A stretch of DNA of 64,000 nt from an uncultured Clostridia bacterium. GTDB taxonomy: Bacteria > Bacillota > DTU014. Position 1 is the first letter of the stretch. Every line of letters begins with the position of its first letter. Location of the stretch: positions 1 through 64,000 of the forward strand of contig FIZI01000020.1 of assembly GCA_900016865.1 (NCBI GenBank), read 5' to 3'. Both the position numbers and the translations under genes were made by a program. This document shows, piece by piece, positions 53,684-62,517 of this stretch. The notes beneath the pieces were generated by a model. It had not been told where the DNA came from. It made no database searches and was given only the letters and a program-made list of their open reading frames with translations.

Positions 53684-54882
53684 AGCTTCGATCCCTCATT
53701 TGGCCGCGGCAGGCTCGTCTGGCTGGATTGTAGATGAGCTTTCAACTCGTCGATACTGTCTCCTCCGTATTTCTCAACAACTGCTTTGGCCAGCTCCAGG
53801 GCAACCATAGCCTCACCCACGATGCCAGCGGCAGGAACGGCACATACATCTGAGCGCTCATAGCTAGCTGTGACTGCCGAACCGTCACGGATGTCCAGTG
53901 TGCGAAGAGGCTTTCTCAGCGTGGGTATAGGCTTCATTGCTGCGCGCACAACGATTGGCTCGCCGTTGCTGACCCCGCCCTCAATACCTCCCGCGTTGTT
54001 TGACAGACGTCTGTAGCCGCGAGGATCGAGGTCACTTGGCTCAACCTCATCGTGAACCTTGGACCCGCGCAGCTCGGCAACCCTGAACCCTGCTCCAAAC
54101 TCAACGCCTTTGACACCGGGTATGCTCATCAGTGCACCTGAGATCGCCGCATCCAGTCGTCGATCGAAGTGAACGTAGCTTCCTACACCAACCGGGATTC
54201 CCACTGCTATGACTTCGAACACTCCGCCGATTGAGTCCCCTTCGGATAGGGCCGACTCAATCTCTTCGATCATTCTCTCTGCAACATCAGAGTCTAGGCA
54301 CCTTACTGGAGATGCTTCAACCTGGTCGTAGTGCGCAATCACTTTTTCCGGAGTCGGATCTGTACTTATACCGCCGATGCTGATGACATGCGAGTATACA
54401 CGGACGTTCAGCTCGGCAAGCAATAACTTGCAGACAGCACCCGCTGCCACACGAGTCGCCGTCTCGCGAGCACTCGCGCGTTCCAAGACGTTTCGGGCAT
54501 CGGGAAACCCGTACTTGACCAGCCCCGCCAAATCAGCGTGGCCCGGCCGAGGCGCGAAAACCTCTCGTCCTGTCCAGGGCCGAGCATCCGAGCAAGAGGG
54601 CAGCGGATCGGCCGACATAACATCGCTCCAGCTCTTATGATCTCTATTGCGTATAAGTCCACACAAAGGGCTGCCAATCGTATATCCGTGTCGCAGCCCT
54701 GCTACGAACTCGACACGATCAGATTCGATTCGCATCCTCTGCCCGCGGCCATGCCCTCTCTGTCGCCGCGATAGATCGGAGTTGACGAACTCAGTGTCAA
54801 CATACAACCCTGCAGGCAGGCCCTCCAGTATAAACGCCAATGACGGGCCGTGCGATTCACCCGAGGTGAGAATTCTTATCAA
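53680..54882 (-). CDS. aroC: Chorismate synthase
   Basis: A 400-residue FMN-dependent enzyme for the last shikimate step, making chorismate from EPSP. It has LTSGESHGPSLAFILEGLP, RRQRGHGRGQRM, RHGYTIGSPLCGLIRNRDH and SNNAGGIEGGVSNGEPIVVR. The start is TTG at 54882 with GAGGAGGT six bases before it. It needs reduced FMN, fitting an anaerobic lifestyle but not proving it. aroA (EPSP synthase) and the DAHP synthase are not in the window. Confidence 0.97.
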   Translation of the reverse strand: MIRILTSGESHGPSLAFILEGLPAGLYVDTEFVNSDLSRRQRGHGRGQRMRIESDRVEFVAGLRHGYTIGSPLCGLIRNRDHKSWSDVMSADPLPSCSDARPWTGREVFAPRPGHADLAGLVKYGFPDARNVLERASARETATRVAAGAVCKLLLAELNVRVYSHVISIGGISTDPTPEKVIAHYDQVEASPVRCLDSDVAERMIEEIESALSEGDSIGGVFEVIAVGIPVGVGSYVHFDRRLDAAISGALMSIPGVKGVEFGAGFRVAELRGSKVHDEVEPSDLDPRGYRRLSNNAGGIEGGVSNGEPIVVRAAMKPIPTLRKPLRTLDIRDGSAVTASYERSDVCAVPAAGIVGEAMVALELAKAVVEKYGGDSIDELKAHLQSSQTSLPRPNEGSKL

Positions 54883-54909
54883 AGCAGCACCTCCTCAAGC
54901 GCGAGGGTC

Positions 54910-55791
54910 TCAGCTTCCGGCTAGGCACTCCTCCAGGGCTCGTCTCATGACACTAACATCCGGGAGCACGCCCGTCCACAGATAAAAAGCCCTGACTCCT
55001 TGGTGCGCCAGCATTCCGATACCGTTCATTGCCCGGTAACCCTTGGCCTGGGCTGATCGAATCAAGACGGTTTCAGAGGGATTGTAGATCAGGTCGGCTA
55101 CGCACGCGTGCTGCGGGAGGCACTCAATGTCCAAGTCAACTACTCGATCGACCAACGGATACATCCCCACCGGTGTCGCGTTGACAAGAAGGTCGGACTC
55201 TGACAGCACCCGGCCCAGGTGTTGTTTGTCCGCTAGGTCCAAAACCTCGATTGAGCAGGAAGGATACCGTTTGCTTATAAACTGCTGAAGCGCTGCAGCC
55301 CTGTCAATGGACCGAGCGGCAAATGCGATCCTGGCCGCACCACCCTTGGCCAATCCAACTGCGACGCCTCTGGCAGCTCCTCCAGAGCCGAGAATGCATG
55401 CGCGCAAGCCTGATGGGCTCATGCCCAGGTCCTCCTGAAGCGAGGCTATGAATCCGTAGCTATCAGTGTTGTGGCCTGTCAGGATGCCTTGATCGTTGAC
55501 TACGGTGTTTACAGCCCCAGCATCCAAGGCATCATCAGAAAGATTGTCAACGAGCTCACAGGCTGCCTGTTTGAGAGGGATTGTGAGGTTTACTCCCGAG
55601 ATCCCCATTGAGCGAACGCCGTCGAGAGCTTTTCTTAGGTCTGCCGGTCTAACTCGGAAGGCGAGGTATACGAAATCAAGTCCCAAGTCAGCTATAGCAG
55701 CATTGTGCATGACCGGTGAAAGCGAGTGCTCTACCGGGTCACCAAAGACAGCCAAGAGTCTGGTTGAGGTCGTTATTCTCTGCAATGGCAC
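54910..55791 (-). CDS. aroE: Shikimate dehydrogenase
   Basis: A 293-residue NADP-dependent enzyme reducing dehydroshikimate. The substrate site is in FGDPVEHSLSPVMHNAA and the catalytic Lys in GVNLTIPLKQAAC. The Rossmann motif is ILGSGGAARGVAVGLAKGG, and DLIYNPSETVL with GIGMLAHQG complete the family set. GTG 55791 has GGAAGG five bases before it; TTG 55785 is an alternative. It overlaps the end of coaBC by about 19 bases. Confidence 0.95.
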   Translation of the reverse strand: MPLQRITTSTRLLAVFGDPVEHSLSPVMHNAAIADLGLDFVYLAFRVRPADLRKALDGVRSMGISGVNLTIPLKQAACELVDNLSDDALDAGAVNTVVNDQGILTGHNTDSYGFIASLQEDLGMSPSGLRACILGSGGAARGVAVGLAKGGAARIAFAARSIDRAAALQQFISKRYPSCSIEVLDLADKQHLGRVLSESDLLVNATPVGMYPLVDRVVDLDIECLPQHACVADLIYNPSETVLIRSAQAKGYRAMNGIGMLAHQGVRAFYLWTGVLPDVSVMRRALEECLAGS

Positions 55792-57014
55792 TCTTCCCTT
55801 CCAGGCGAAGGTCTGCGCATGGACCATATCCTATCCACAATCAGACGTGCCAGATCGCTCTTGCTCATCAGGCCAAGTCTCTCCTGTTGTCCATCCTTGT
55901 GTATAAGCGTCGCAATGTTGGTGTCAACCTCAAAACCGGCCCCCTCCGCTGTGATATCATTGGCCACGATCATATCAAGGCCCTTTCGCTCAAGCTTGGC
56001 CATAGCGTTTGCGATCAGATCGTCCGTCTCAGCCGCGAATCCAACAGCGATCTGATCCGGACGCTTCGACTTGCAGAGGGTTGCGGATATGTCGGGGTTC
56101 TCGACGAGTTCGAGAGTCAGACTGGATCCGCCACCTTTTTTGATCTTGGAGTCGGCCACTACAGCAGGCGTGAAATCAGCCGGAGCTGCTGCAAAAACAC
56201 TGATGTCGGACTCGTCAAAATGAGTCTGGCAAGCGTTCAGCATTTCCTCTGTCGTTTCTACACGTATGGTCTTGATTCCCTCCGGATGCGGAAGGCTTAC
56301 AGGCCCTGTGACCAGTACAACGTCTGCTCCACGCTGCCAGAGCTCTGTAGCGATTGCGTATCCCATCTTGCCAGATGATCGATTCCCAACAAACCGGACG
56401 GGGTCTATCGGCTCTCGTGTCGGCCCGGCCGTGACCAGGCAACGCACACCTCGCCAGTCGTCTGTAGACCTCAGGGCTCTAAGGACATATTGGAAAATCA
56501 GATCTGGCGCAATCATTCGGCCATAGCCTACGTCGCCGCAGGCAAGGAGCCCCTTTTCTGTTCTGAGCACCGTAAACCCTACGGACTTAAGGGTTTCAAT
56601 GTTCCTTTGGGTTATTGGGTTCTCCCACATGGCCGTATTCATAGCAGGAGCTATCACTTTTGGAGACCTACACGCCAAGATGGTAGATGTCAACAAGTCG
56701 TCAGCTATACCCGATGCCATCTTGCCTATGATGTTCGCTGTGGCAGGAGCCACCACCAAGACATCGGCCCGCTGTGCGAGGGACACATGCTCGATATCCC
56801 ATTGGGCAGGCTCCTCAAACATGTCCAATGAAACCGGGTTTCCTGACAAAGTGCGAAATGTCAGAGGTGAGACGAACTCAGCCGCGGACTTGGTCATGAC
56901 AACCCGAACATCCAGCCCGGACTTGATCGCCAATCTTACGAGCTCACAGGACTTATAGGCAGCGATTCCGCCAGTAACTCCGAGGACCATACACTTGCTC
57001 CTAGGACTGGCCAT
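55773..57014 (-). CDS. coaBC: Phosphopantothenoylcysteine decarboxylase/phosphopantothenate--cysteine ligase
   Basis: A 413-residue bifunctional CoaBC for coenzyme A synthesis. The N-terminal flavoprotein CoaC half (1 to about 185) has GVTGGIAAYKSCELVR, the catalytic His in DIEHVSLAQRADV and APAMNTAMWENP. The CoaB half has VTAGPTREPIDPVRFVGNRS, SSGKMGYAIA and KIKKGGG before VGFAAETDD. GGAGGAG lies before the ATG. It follows rpoZ and its terminator. The last roughly 12 residues run past the usual end because the gene overlaps aroE. Confidence 0.97.
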   Translation of the reverse strand: MASPRSKCMVLGVTGGIAAYKSCELVRLAIKSGLDVRVVMTKSAAEFVSPLTFRTLSGNPVSLDMFEEPAQWDIEHVSLAQRADVLVVAPATANIIGKMASGIADDLLTSTILACRSPKVIAPAMNTAMWENPITQRNIETLKSVGFTVLRTEKGLLACGDVGYGRMIAPDLIFQYVLRALRSTDDWRGVRCLVTAGPTREPIDPVRFVGNRSSGKMGYAIATELWQRGADVVLVTGPVSLPHPEGIKTIRVETTEEMLNACQTHFDESDISVFAAAPADFTPAVVADSKIKKGGGSSLTLELVENPDISATLCKSKRPDQIAVGFAAETDDLIANAMAKLERKGLDMIVANDITAEGAGFEVDTNIATLIHKDGQQERLGLMSKSDLARLIVDRIWSMRRPSPGREECHCRE

Positions 57015-57045
57015 GTGGACTCCTCCTCAATGATAATAGTCCTTA

Positions 57046-57070
57046 CAAAAAACGGGGGTGCTCCCCCCGT
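57046..57070 (-). terminator. Terminator after rpoZ
   Basis: A 7-bp stem ACGGGGG/CCCCCGT followed on the minus strand by TTTTTGTAAGG, 35 bases beyond the rpoZ stop. It would end or attenuate the yicC-mIHF-remA-gmk-rpoZ transcript before coaBC. Confidence 0.85.
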
Positions 57071-57104
57071 GACTAGCCAAACGCTATAGCGAACGACCTA
57101 GCAT

Positions 57105-57323
57105 TCAACTACGTGACTTCGCACCGCTCTTCTCGGGCTCCACACACGTGACCTTGTCGTTTAGTATTTCGTAGAGTGCGATTGTCACGGGCTTTTGGCT
57201 GTTTACCGATACTGCAGGCTCCGCTCCGTCGACTATCTGTCTAGCTCGTTTTGCGGCTGTGACAACCAGCGAATACCTGCTACCAATCTTCGGCAGAAGT
57301 TCGTCTAGTGAAGGTCTATCCAT
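57105..57323 (-). CDS. rpoZ: RNA polymerase omega subunit
   Basis: A 72-residue omega subunit that helps fold and assemble the beta-prime subunit. It has DELLPKIGSRYSLVVTAAKRARQI and the helix KPVTIALYEILNDKV, with a short basic end. GGAGGGG lies 11 bases before the ATG. The gene follows gmk by 17 bases, the standard order. Confidence 0.95.
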   Translation of the reverse strand: MDRPSLDELLPKIGSRYSLVVTAAKRARQIVDGAEPAVSVNSQKPVTIALYEILNDKVTCVEPEKSGAKSRS

Positions 57324-57340
57324 GACAGCAAAAACCCCTC

Positions 57341-58018
57341 CTACAAGTCTGAGCCCGACGAGAACGACGAACCATTCTTGGCGTCAAACGTGATCCTACT
57401 GACACGGCAGCGTTCGGCATCAATTATCGCCGCCAGGCACCTGACGGCTTCGTCCAGCTCGTCATTGACGACCACATACGTGTATTCCCGCAAAGCAGAG
57501 ATCTCTCCGAGGGCAGAATTCATCCGCAGCTGTATTGTCGCCTCGTCATCGGTACCTCTGCCCCTAATCCTTCGCTCCAACTCCCGAATCGACGGAGGTA
57601 ACAAGAAGACCAGGACAGCATCGCTGCACCGCTCACGTATCTGACGGGCGCCTAACACGTCGACGTCTAGTATGACGTCTTGACCTGCTGCCAGGATCTC
57701 CTCTATCGGCTTCCTCGGAGTGCCATACAAGTTGCCATAGACCTCGGCATACTCTAGAAGTTCGCCCTGCCTTATCATATCCTCAAATCGATCGCGGGAG
57801 ACAAAATAATAGTTAACGCCGTCCTGCTCGCCCGGTCTCATCGGTCTCGTCGTAGCAGAAATCGAATATCTGAGATCGTCTCTAATGCGCATGACTTCAG
57901 AGATAACGCGATTTTTGCCGGATCCGGATGGACCGGATACCACGATGAGGACACCTCTCCGGCGCAGCTGGTTGGCAAAGTCACTCTCCCGGTCAATCGG
58001 ACAGTTAGTTCTAGTCAC
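57341..58018 (-). CDS. gmk: Guanylate kinase
   Basis: A 225-residue enzyme phosphorylating GMP to GDP. It has the P-loop [13 protein letters not shown] (Asn-Arg after the Lys, where Gly/Ser-Thr is usual), [35 protein letters not shown] and [14 protein letters not shown]. The first 20 residues are a non-conserved extension. GTG 58018 overlaps the remA end by eight bases and has no strong ribosome site, so it may start later. The odd P-loop could reduce activity or simply be a lineage variant. Confidence 0.93.
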   Translation of the reverse strand: MTRTNCPIDRESDFANQLRRRGVLIVVSGPSGSGKNRVISEVMRIRDDLRYSISATTRPMRPGEQDGVNYYFVSRDRFEDMIRQGELLEYAEVYGNLYGTPRKPIEEILAAGQDVILDVDVLGARQIRERCSDAVLVFLLPPSIRELERRIRGRGTDDEATIQLRMNSALGEISALREYTYVVVNDELDEAVRCLAAIIDAERCRVSRITFDAKNGSSFSSGSDL

Positions 58019-58277
58019 TGGTCTCTGAGACGCCTTCCTTTCCGCTCAGCCTATGTGCAACGGTCTCGGGTTGAACCGCCGAAAGGATGATGTGGTCACT
58101 GTCAGTCATCACCACGGCTCTTGTCCTTCGACCATAAGTAGCGTCTATCAACACACCTCTGTCGCGGGCGTCTTGGATGATTCGTTTGATTGGTGCGGAT
58201 TCTGGACTAACTATAGCTACGATCCGATTGGCTGCGACAATGTTGCCAAAGCCTATGTTGACCAACTTGATGTCCAA
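58011..58277 (-). CDS. remA: RemA-like (DUF370) extracellular matrix regulator
   Basis: An 88-residue DUF370/RemA protein; in Bacillus subtilis RemA is a DNA-binding activator of biofilm matrix and osmoprotection genes. It has the typical [20 protein letters not shown] start, the SAPIKRI site and [20 protein letters not shown]. The start is TTG at 58277 preceded by GGGAGGTTAGG. Its place between yicC/mIHF and gmk is conserved widely, so its role in this organism may be broader than matrix control. Confidence 0.93.
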   Translation of the reverse strand: MDIKLVNIGFGNIVAANRIVAIVSPESAPIKRIIQDARDRGVLIDATYGRRTRAVVMTDSDHIILSAVQPETVAHRLSGKEGVSETSD

Positions 58278-58290
58278 GGCCTAACCTCCC

Positions 58291-58605
58291 TTATTTCGCC
58301 AGACGCTGCAGCAGCGCCTCTTTCTGCCTCACACCGAGCCCCTGGACCCTTCTCGACTCGTCAATACCTATGTCCTGCATGAGTTTGCGGCTTCGGATCT
58401 TGCCGATTCTCGGGAGAGATTCAAGAAGGTAGGCAACCTTCATGCGAGCAATGACCTCGTCGTCCTTTGCAGCAGCTAGCACCTGATCAAGTGTCAGCTC
58501 GCCAGACTTTAGTTTTGCCCTCATCTGAGATCTCTTTGACCTGACTTCCTGGGCCTTTTTTAGAGCTGCAGCCTTTTCTGCCGGGGTCAGCTTGGGCAGT
58601 GTCAT
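58291..58605 (-). CDS. Integration host factor, actinobacterial type (mIHF)
   Basis: A 104-residue DNA-binding protein of the mIHF family, unrelated to HU/IHF. The N-terminal helices are rich in Lys/Ala (LTPAEKAAALKKAQEVRSKR). The C-terminal helix-two-turn-helix has LLESLPRIGKIRSRKLMQDI and RRVQGLGVRQKEALL. GGAGGT lies eight bases before the ATG at 58605; GTG 58614 overlaps it. The yicC-mIHF-remA-gmk order is like that of some clostridia and, for mIHF-gmk, Actinobacteria. With HU and RemA the organism has at least three small nucleoid-type proteins here. Confidence 0.88.
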   Translation of the reverse strand: MTLPKLTPAEKAAALKKAQEVRSKRSQMRAKLKSGELTLDQVLAAAKDDEVIARMKVAYLLESLPRIGKIRSRKLMQDIGIDESRRVQGLGVRQKEALLQRLAK

Positions 58606-58617
58606 ACTGGCCACCTC

Positions 58618-59502
58618 CTACTCAATGTTCTGAACTTGCTCCCTTAGCTTCTCCAACTGACTCTTGATTTCGATCACCAAACGTCCGATGTCGTAATCGC
58701 TAGCCTTGGACCCGATGGTATTGGCTTCGCGATTACACTCCTGCAGGATGAAGTCCAACTTCCTACCGGCCACACCCCCCGACTGAAGCGTCCCCCTCAA
58801 GGCTTCGATGTGACTTGACAATCGAACCAGCTCTTCGTCGATGGAGGCCCTGTCCGCAAACAGAGCAACTTCAGCCTCGAGACGACCTTGATCTAGCTTA
58901 ACGCCTTCTGATAGCGCCTGAGCCCTCTCTGCCACACGCTGCCTGTAATCGTCGAGAACCTGTGGACTGCGCAGTTGTATCTCGCTAATAAGTTGTTCAG
59001 TTTCGACGATTCTATGTAGTAGATCAGCCCTTAGGCGATCGCCTTCGAGTCTGCGCATCTCCAGCAATTCGTCCAGGGCGCTATCCAAGGCCACCTGGAC
59101 CGCGGGCCACGCGGACTCAGCGCTGTCAGCAGGCTCTTCGAGCCGGAAAACGTCCGGAATTGTGAGTAAATCTCGCAAGCTCGGTGTCTCGTCTATGCCC
59201 AGCCTTCTGGATAGTCGTTTCATGGCCTCAAAGGCCTGCAAAGCTACTTCTTCGTCGAGAATGAAATTCCTGCTACTTCCGGTTGGATATTCGACTGACA
59301 GGGTTACTTCGACCCTTCCACGATGAATCCTGTCGCTCACACGTGCCCTGATCAGATCTTCCAATGCGGCCAGTTCTCTGGGCACTCTGCACACAATATC
59401 CAAGTACCGCCCGTTGACTGACCTGGCTTCAACTGCGTACACCCTGTCTTGCCGGGACGCCTGTCCCCGGCCGTATCCTGTCATACTGTATATTGCGGAC
59501 AA
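58618..59502 (-). CDS. yicC: YicC family endoribonuclease
   Basis: A 294-residue YicC/YloC protein; the family includes RNA endonucleases of the stress response. It has SMTGYGRGQASRQD, EARSVNGRYLDIVCRVPRE, and the C-terminal LDFILQECNREANTIGSKA with conserved Glu/Asn, then IKSQLEKLREQVQNIE. TTG at 59502 with AAGGAAG upstream is the preferred start; ATG 59532 has no ribosome site in view. It probably heads the yicC-mIHF-remA-gmk-rpoZ group. Confidence 0.92.
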   Translation of the reverse strand: MSAIYSMTGYGRGQASRQDRVYAVEARSVNGRYLDIVCRVPRELAALEDLIRARVSDRIHRGRVEVTLSVEYPTGSSRNFILDEEVALQAFEAMKRLSRRLGIDETPSLRDLLTIPDVFRLEEPADSAESAWPAVQVALDSALDELLEMRRLEGDRLRADLLHRIVETEQLISEIQLRSPQVLDDYRQRVAERAQALSEGVKLDQGRLEAEVALFADRASIDEELVRLSSHIEALRGTLQSGGVAGRKLDFILQECNREANTIGSKASDYDIGRLVIEIKSQLEKLREQVQNIE

Positions 59503-59625
59503 AGAAACACTTCCTTGTCTAGCCTGTCCCATGACTACCTAGCATCTATGCCAGTCGGCCTTCTTAGCTTATTCAACCAACTGTGTAGGATTCCTGCTTG
59601 TTGTGCATATTGCCGAAACCTGTCG

Positions 59626-60246
59626 TTATCTCTGGTTGAGCAGCTTCATCATGTCCGTGACTGCATCAATGCGGTCAGCCTCGGGGATCTCAGCAAGCAG
59701 GATCCCAGCCTTCACAGACTCTCCCCTAGCAGCATAGATGAAGGCGAGCATGTGCTTGGCGTATGCGAAGTCACTCTGCAGTGCAAGTGCCTCCGTAAAT
59801 CTCTGTTCAGCCGCTGAGTAATAGGTCTCGGGCCGCGGGCCACTGGCAGCGGTGTATGCCATGTTCGCCTGCCGCAGGTATATAGCTCCTTCGAGGCAGA
59901 GAGCGACAGCGCGCTGCCCGAAATCATCAGGAATTCTCTTGAGCCACTGGAGAGCCGTCCCGTAATCTCGGTCTCTATAAGCAGCAACAGCCGCCACGAT
60001 CGCGATCTCCGGGTCATGATTCGACTTCTCCCAAGCACTGAGGAAATGGTCCTCGGAAGCGCGCCCGATGCCCCAGGACCTGTAGTATATACCCATGCTT
60101 ACATGGAGGTCGCTTTCAGACTGAGCATACTGGGCTGCAACCGGAGCTATCATTCCCAGTACGAATGCTAAGACAACCACTGCTGCTGACACTGCAAGAA
60201 GCTTTCTGTTTATACCGGAGATACTGCCGCACTTGGGGGTTGCCAT
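59626..60246 (-). CDS. Membrane-anchored TPR-like protein
   Basis: A 206-residue hypothetical protein. Residues about 15-37 form a signal-anchor helix (AVSAAVVVLAFVLGMIAPVA). The rest is helical with TPR-like pairs (DYGTALQWLKRIP, then AEQRFTEALALQSDFAYAKHML and AFIYAARGESVKAGILLAEI), suggesting a protein-binding scaffold outside the membrane. GAAGGGTG lies nine bases before the ATG at 60246. It is divergent from rqcH across a 100-base gap holding the rqcH promoter. No function can be named. Confidence 0.65.
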   Translation of the reverse strand: MATPKCGSISGINRKLLAVSAAVVVLAFVLGMIAPVAAQYAQSESDLHVSMGIYYRSWGIGRASEDHFLSAWEKSNHDPEIAIVAAVAAYRDRDYGTALQWLKRIPDDFGQRAVALCLEGAIYLRQANMAYTAASGPRPETYYSAAEQRFTEALALQSDFAYAKHMLAFIYAARGESVKAGILLAEIPEADRIDAVTDMMKLLNQR

Positions 60247-60276
60247 GGCGGACATCACCCTTCCCAGATGTCGAAT

Positions 60277-60305
60277 TTGACCCATAGCATGCAGGGTGCT
60301 ATACT
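60277..60305 (+). promoter_or_regulatory. Sigma-A promoter of rqcH
   Basis: TTGACC (60277-60282), a 17-base spacer and TATACT (60300-60305), about 43 bases upstream of the rqcH ATG. The near-consensus boxes and ideal spacing make this a strong call. Confidence 0.85.
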
Positions 60306-60347
60306 CTCTGTGGCACTGTACAAGTATACGAGTCTGAGGTTGCTATC

Positions 60348-62162
60348 ATGTCAATTGACGGTTTCTTCGTCACAGCCCTTTGCCGGGAATTGTCCGATTG
60401 TATCGTCGGCGGCCGAATCGACAAGATATCAATGCCTGATAGACTACAAGCAGCTATTTCAGTTCGCCGAAACGGTGTTTTCCATCGGCTGCTTGCATCT
60501 GCGCGGTCACAATACGCAAGACTGCACTTGACGAGGACGAATCCCGAAAACCCTCTTGAACCGCCTATGTTTTGCATGGTCCTGCGCAAGCACCTGCTGG
60601 GAGGAAGAATCCTCTCTGTTCACCAACCAGGATCCGAACGAATCCTCACGGTCCAGGTCGAAGCCAGAGATGAATACGGACGCAGGGCTATTAAGGACCT
60701 CATTGTAGAGATCATGGGCAAACACAGCAACCTGCTGCTCGTAGACTCTGACGCCTCAGTGATCATTGACTGCGCCAAACACGTCAGCAGCCGGGTAAAC
60801 CGATATAGAGAACTTCTACCCAATAAGCCGTATGTCCTGCCCCCTTCGCAGGGAAAGGCCGACTTGCAGCTCATTGCGAACCTCTCCCCTGACGACGTTC
60901 TACAGGTGCTCGCGTCCCATCAGTGTGAACAGACAGCACACAAGTGCCTCATCAACCGAGTTCAAGGTCTTGGGCCCTTGACTGCGACGGAAGTGCTTTA
61001 TCGTGCTGGAGTCGATCCCGACTGTAGCTTCAGCCACGTCAGCCCCTCCAAGATGGAGCAAATAGCGCTAGTGCTGTGCGACATCTTGCAGAGCCTCAGG
61101 GAAGGCCGCACTACTCCGGTAACCTACAGTTTAACCACAGATGGCAGCCCCCAACTCAAGGCGTTTTCGTTCATGCGATTGACACATCTTGCTGACCAGG
61201 GATGCTTTGAGCAAACATTCTCTACACTCGGAGATATGCTTGACTACGCTTTAGCGGTCAAGGAGCAAGACGCCCGGCAGTCTGCGTTTAGGTCGGAATT
61301 GGCGTCCGTGGTATCCAATGCAATCCAACGGTCAAGGGAGAGATTGAGTAAGCTCGAGTCATCACTCGAGGTTGCGGAAAACGCCGATGAGTTCAGGCTC
61401 AAAGCCGACCTCCTAATGACGCATAGCAATCAGGCGCAAAAAGGCCTGACATCACTGACCGTACCCAACTACTTCGATCCCGGCCTTAACGAAGTAGCAA
61501 TCGAGCTTGATCCTAGCCTGAGCGTCATTGAGAATGCCAGGCACTACTACAAGCTGTATTCGAAGGCGAAGCGCAGCAAGGCCATAGTCGAATCGCTCAT
61601 ACAATCAACCCGATCAGATCTTGCGTATCTCGAGCAGGTCGAAGTTAGTATCGATTCGTCATCTACAGTCGCAGAGCTGGAAGAGATCAGCTCAGAACTT
61701 GCGGATCAAGGCGTATTGCGATCCAGATCGGAAAAAAGAAGGCGCGGCAGTGGGACCAAAGAAAGGTCTTCGCCTGCGCAGTTCGTCTCTCGCGACGGCA
61801 TACGAATACTTGTAGGAAGGAACAACCGTCAAAACGACGAGCTAACGCTGAAGATCGCATCTCCAAATGACATATGGCTTCATGCGAAAGATATCCCCGG
61901 TTCTCACGTTATAATTCGCTCGCAAGGTGTGAAAGAGATCCCCGATTCCACACTTGCTGCAGCGGCTCTTCTTGCGGCCTTTTACAGTAAAGCTAGAGGG
62001 TCTTCAAACGTAGCTGTCGACTACACCTTGAGAAAACACGTCAGAAAACCGACCGGAGCAAAACCGGGGATGGTGATCTATGACTCTCAGACGACGGTGT
62101 ACGTTACGCCAAGTGAGGAAGCAATCCTGAGTCACCTCAAGGAAGGCTCGACATTGATGTAA
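60348..62162 (+). CDS. rqcH: Rqc2-homologue RqcH (NFACT protein)
   Basis: A 604-residue NFACT protein that binds stalled 50S subunits and adds C-terminal alanine tails in ribosome quality control. The NFACT-N core begins MSIDGFFVTALCRELSD. The RNA-contact pair at the position of the family Asp97-Arg98 is Glu97-Arg98 here (PGSERILTV). A central coiled coil (about 310-460) is followed by NFACT-R (about 485-600) with DIWLHAKDIPGSHVII and YTLRKHVRKPTGAKPGMV. GAGG lies before the ATG. It has its own promoter. Older names call it a fibronectin-binding protein. Confidence 0.95.
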   Translation: MSIDGFFVTALCRELSDCIVGGRIDKISMPDRLQAAISVRRNGVFHRLLASARSQYARLHLTRTNPENPLEPPMFCMVLRKHLLGGRILSVHQPGSERILTVQVEARDEYGRRAIKDLIVEIMGKHSNLLLVDSDASVIIDCAKHVSSRVNRYRELLPNKPYVLPPSQGKADLQLIANLSPDDVLQVLASHQCEQTAHKCLINRVQGLGPLTATEVLYRAGVDPDCSFSHVSPSKMEQIALVLCDILQSLREGRTTPVTYSLTTDGSPQLKAFSFMRLTHLADQGCFEQTFSTLGDMLDYALAVKEQDARQSAFRSELASVVSNAIQRSRERLSKLESSLEVAENADEFRLKADLLMTHSNQAQKGLTSLTVPNYFDPGLNEVAIELDPSLSVIENARHYYKLYSKAKRSKAIVESLIQSTRSDLAYLEQVEVSIDSSSTVAELEEISSELADQGVLRSRSEKRRRGSGTKERSSPAQFVSRDGIRILVGRNNRQNDELTLKIASPNDIWLHAKDIPGSHVIIRSQGVKEIPDSTLAAAALLAAFYSKARGSSNVAVDYTLRKHVRKPTGAKPGMVIYDSQTTVYVTPSEEAILSHLKEGSTLM

Positions 62163-62185
62163 TATTTACCTGCTTGCTTCAGGTA

Positions 62186-62214
62186 TTGCCAAGTGCAAGC
62201 TGCTGTTGTATCAT
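62186..62214 (+). promoter_or_regulatory. Sigma-A promoter of the FMN riboswitch-ribU unit
   Basis: TTGCCA (62186-62191), a 17-base spacer and TATCAT (62209-62214). The predicted start near 62221 lies about 15 bases before the aptamer, as expected for a riboswitch leader. Confidence 0.65.
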
Positions 62215-62235
62215 ATAAGTCGATAATATAAACTG

Positions 62236-62381
62236 CAGGTACCTTCGGGGCAGGGTGAGACTTAGAAGTCAACTCCCGACCGGCGGTGATGGCTCCTTGG
62301 CCTAAGTCCGCGAGTCCAGTGATCTGGGTTGATCTGGTGAGATTCCAGAACCGACGGTACAGTCCGGATGAGAGAAGGTTT
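62236..62381 (+). promoter_or_regulatory. FMN riboswitch (RFN element)
   Basis: All hallmark blocks of the RFN aptamer are present in order: ACCTTCGGGGCAGGGTG, AACTCCCGACCGGCGGT, AGTCCGCGA, the TGATCTGGTGAGATTCCAG helix, ACCGACGGTACAGTCCGGAT and the closing GAGAAGG. It binds FMN. The downstream hairpin at 62405-62438 would be the expression platform, so FMN should stop transcription into ribU. Confidence 0.96.
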
Positions 62382-62404
62382 CCATGTCTCATGCATGTTC
62401 TTTG

Positions 62405-62438
62405 AGCCCCCGAAGGCTTAGACCTCTCGGGGGCTTTT
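62405..62438 (+). terminator. Riboswitch-controlled terminator before ribU
   Basis: A 9-bp stem AGCCCCCGA/TCGGGGGCT around a 13-base loop, followed by TTTC, 24 bases after the aptamer. It should form when FMN is bound; a competing antiterminator involving the 3' aptamer strand and the CCATG region is likely but not traced. Confidence 0.85.
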
Positions 62439-62517
62439 CGTTGTCACTCGCTCGTTGGCCCATGAGATGTGAGTTGCCGGAGGCTGCCTGGCAGGTATCA
62501 ACAAGGAGGTAATGCAC

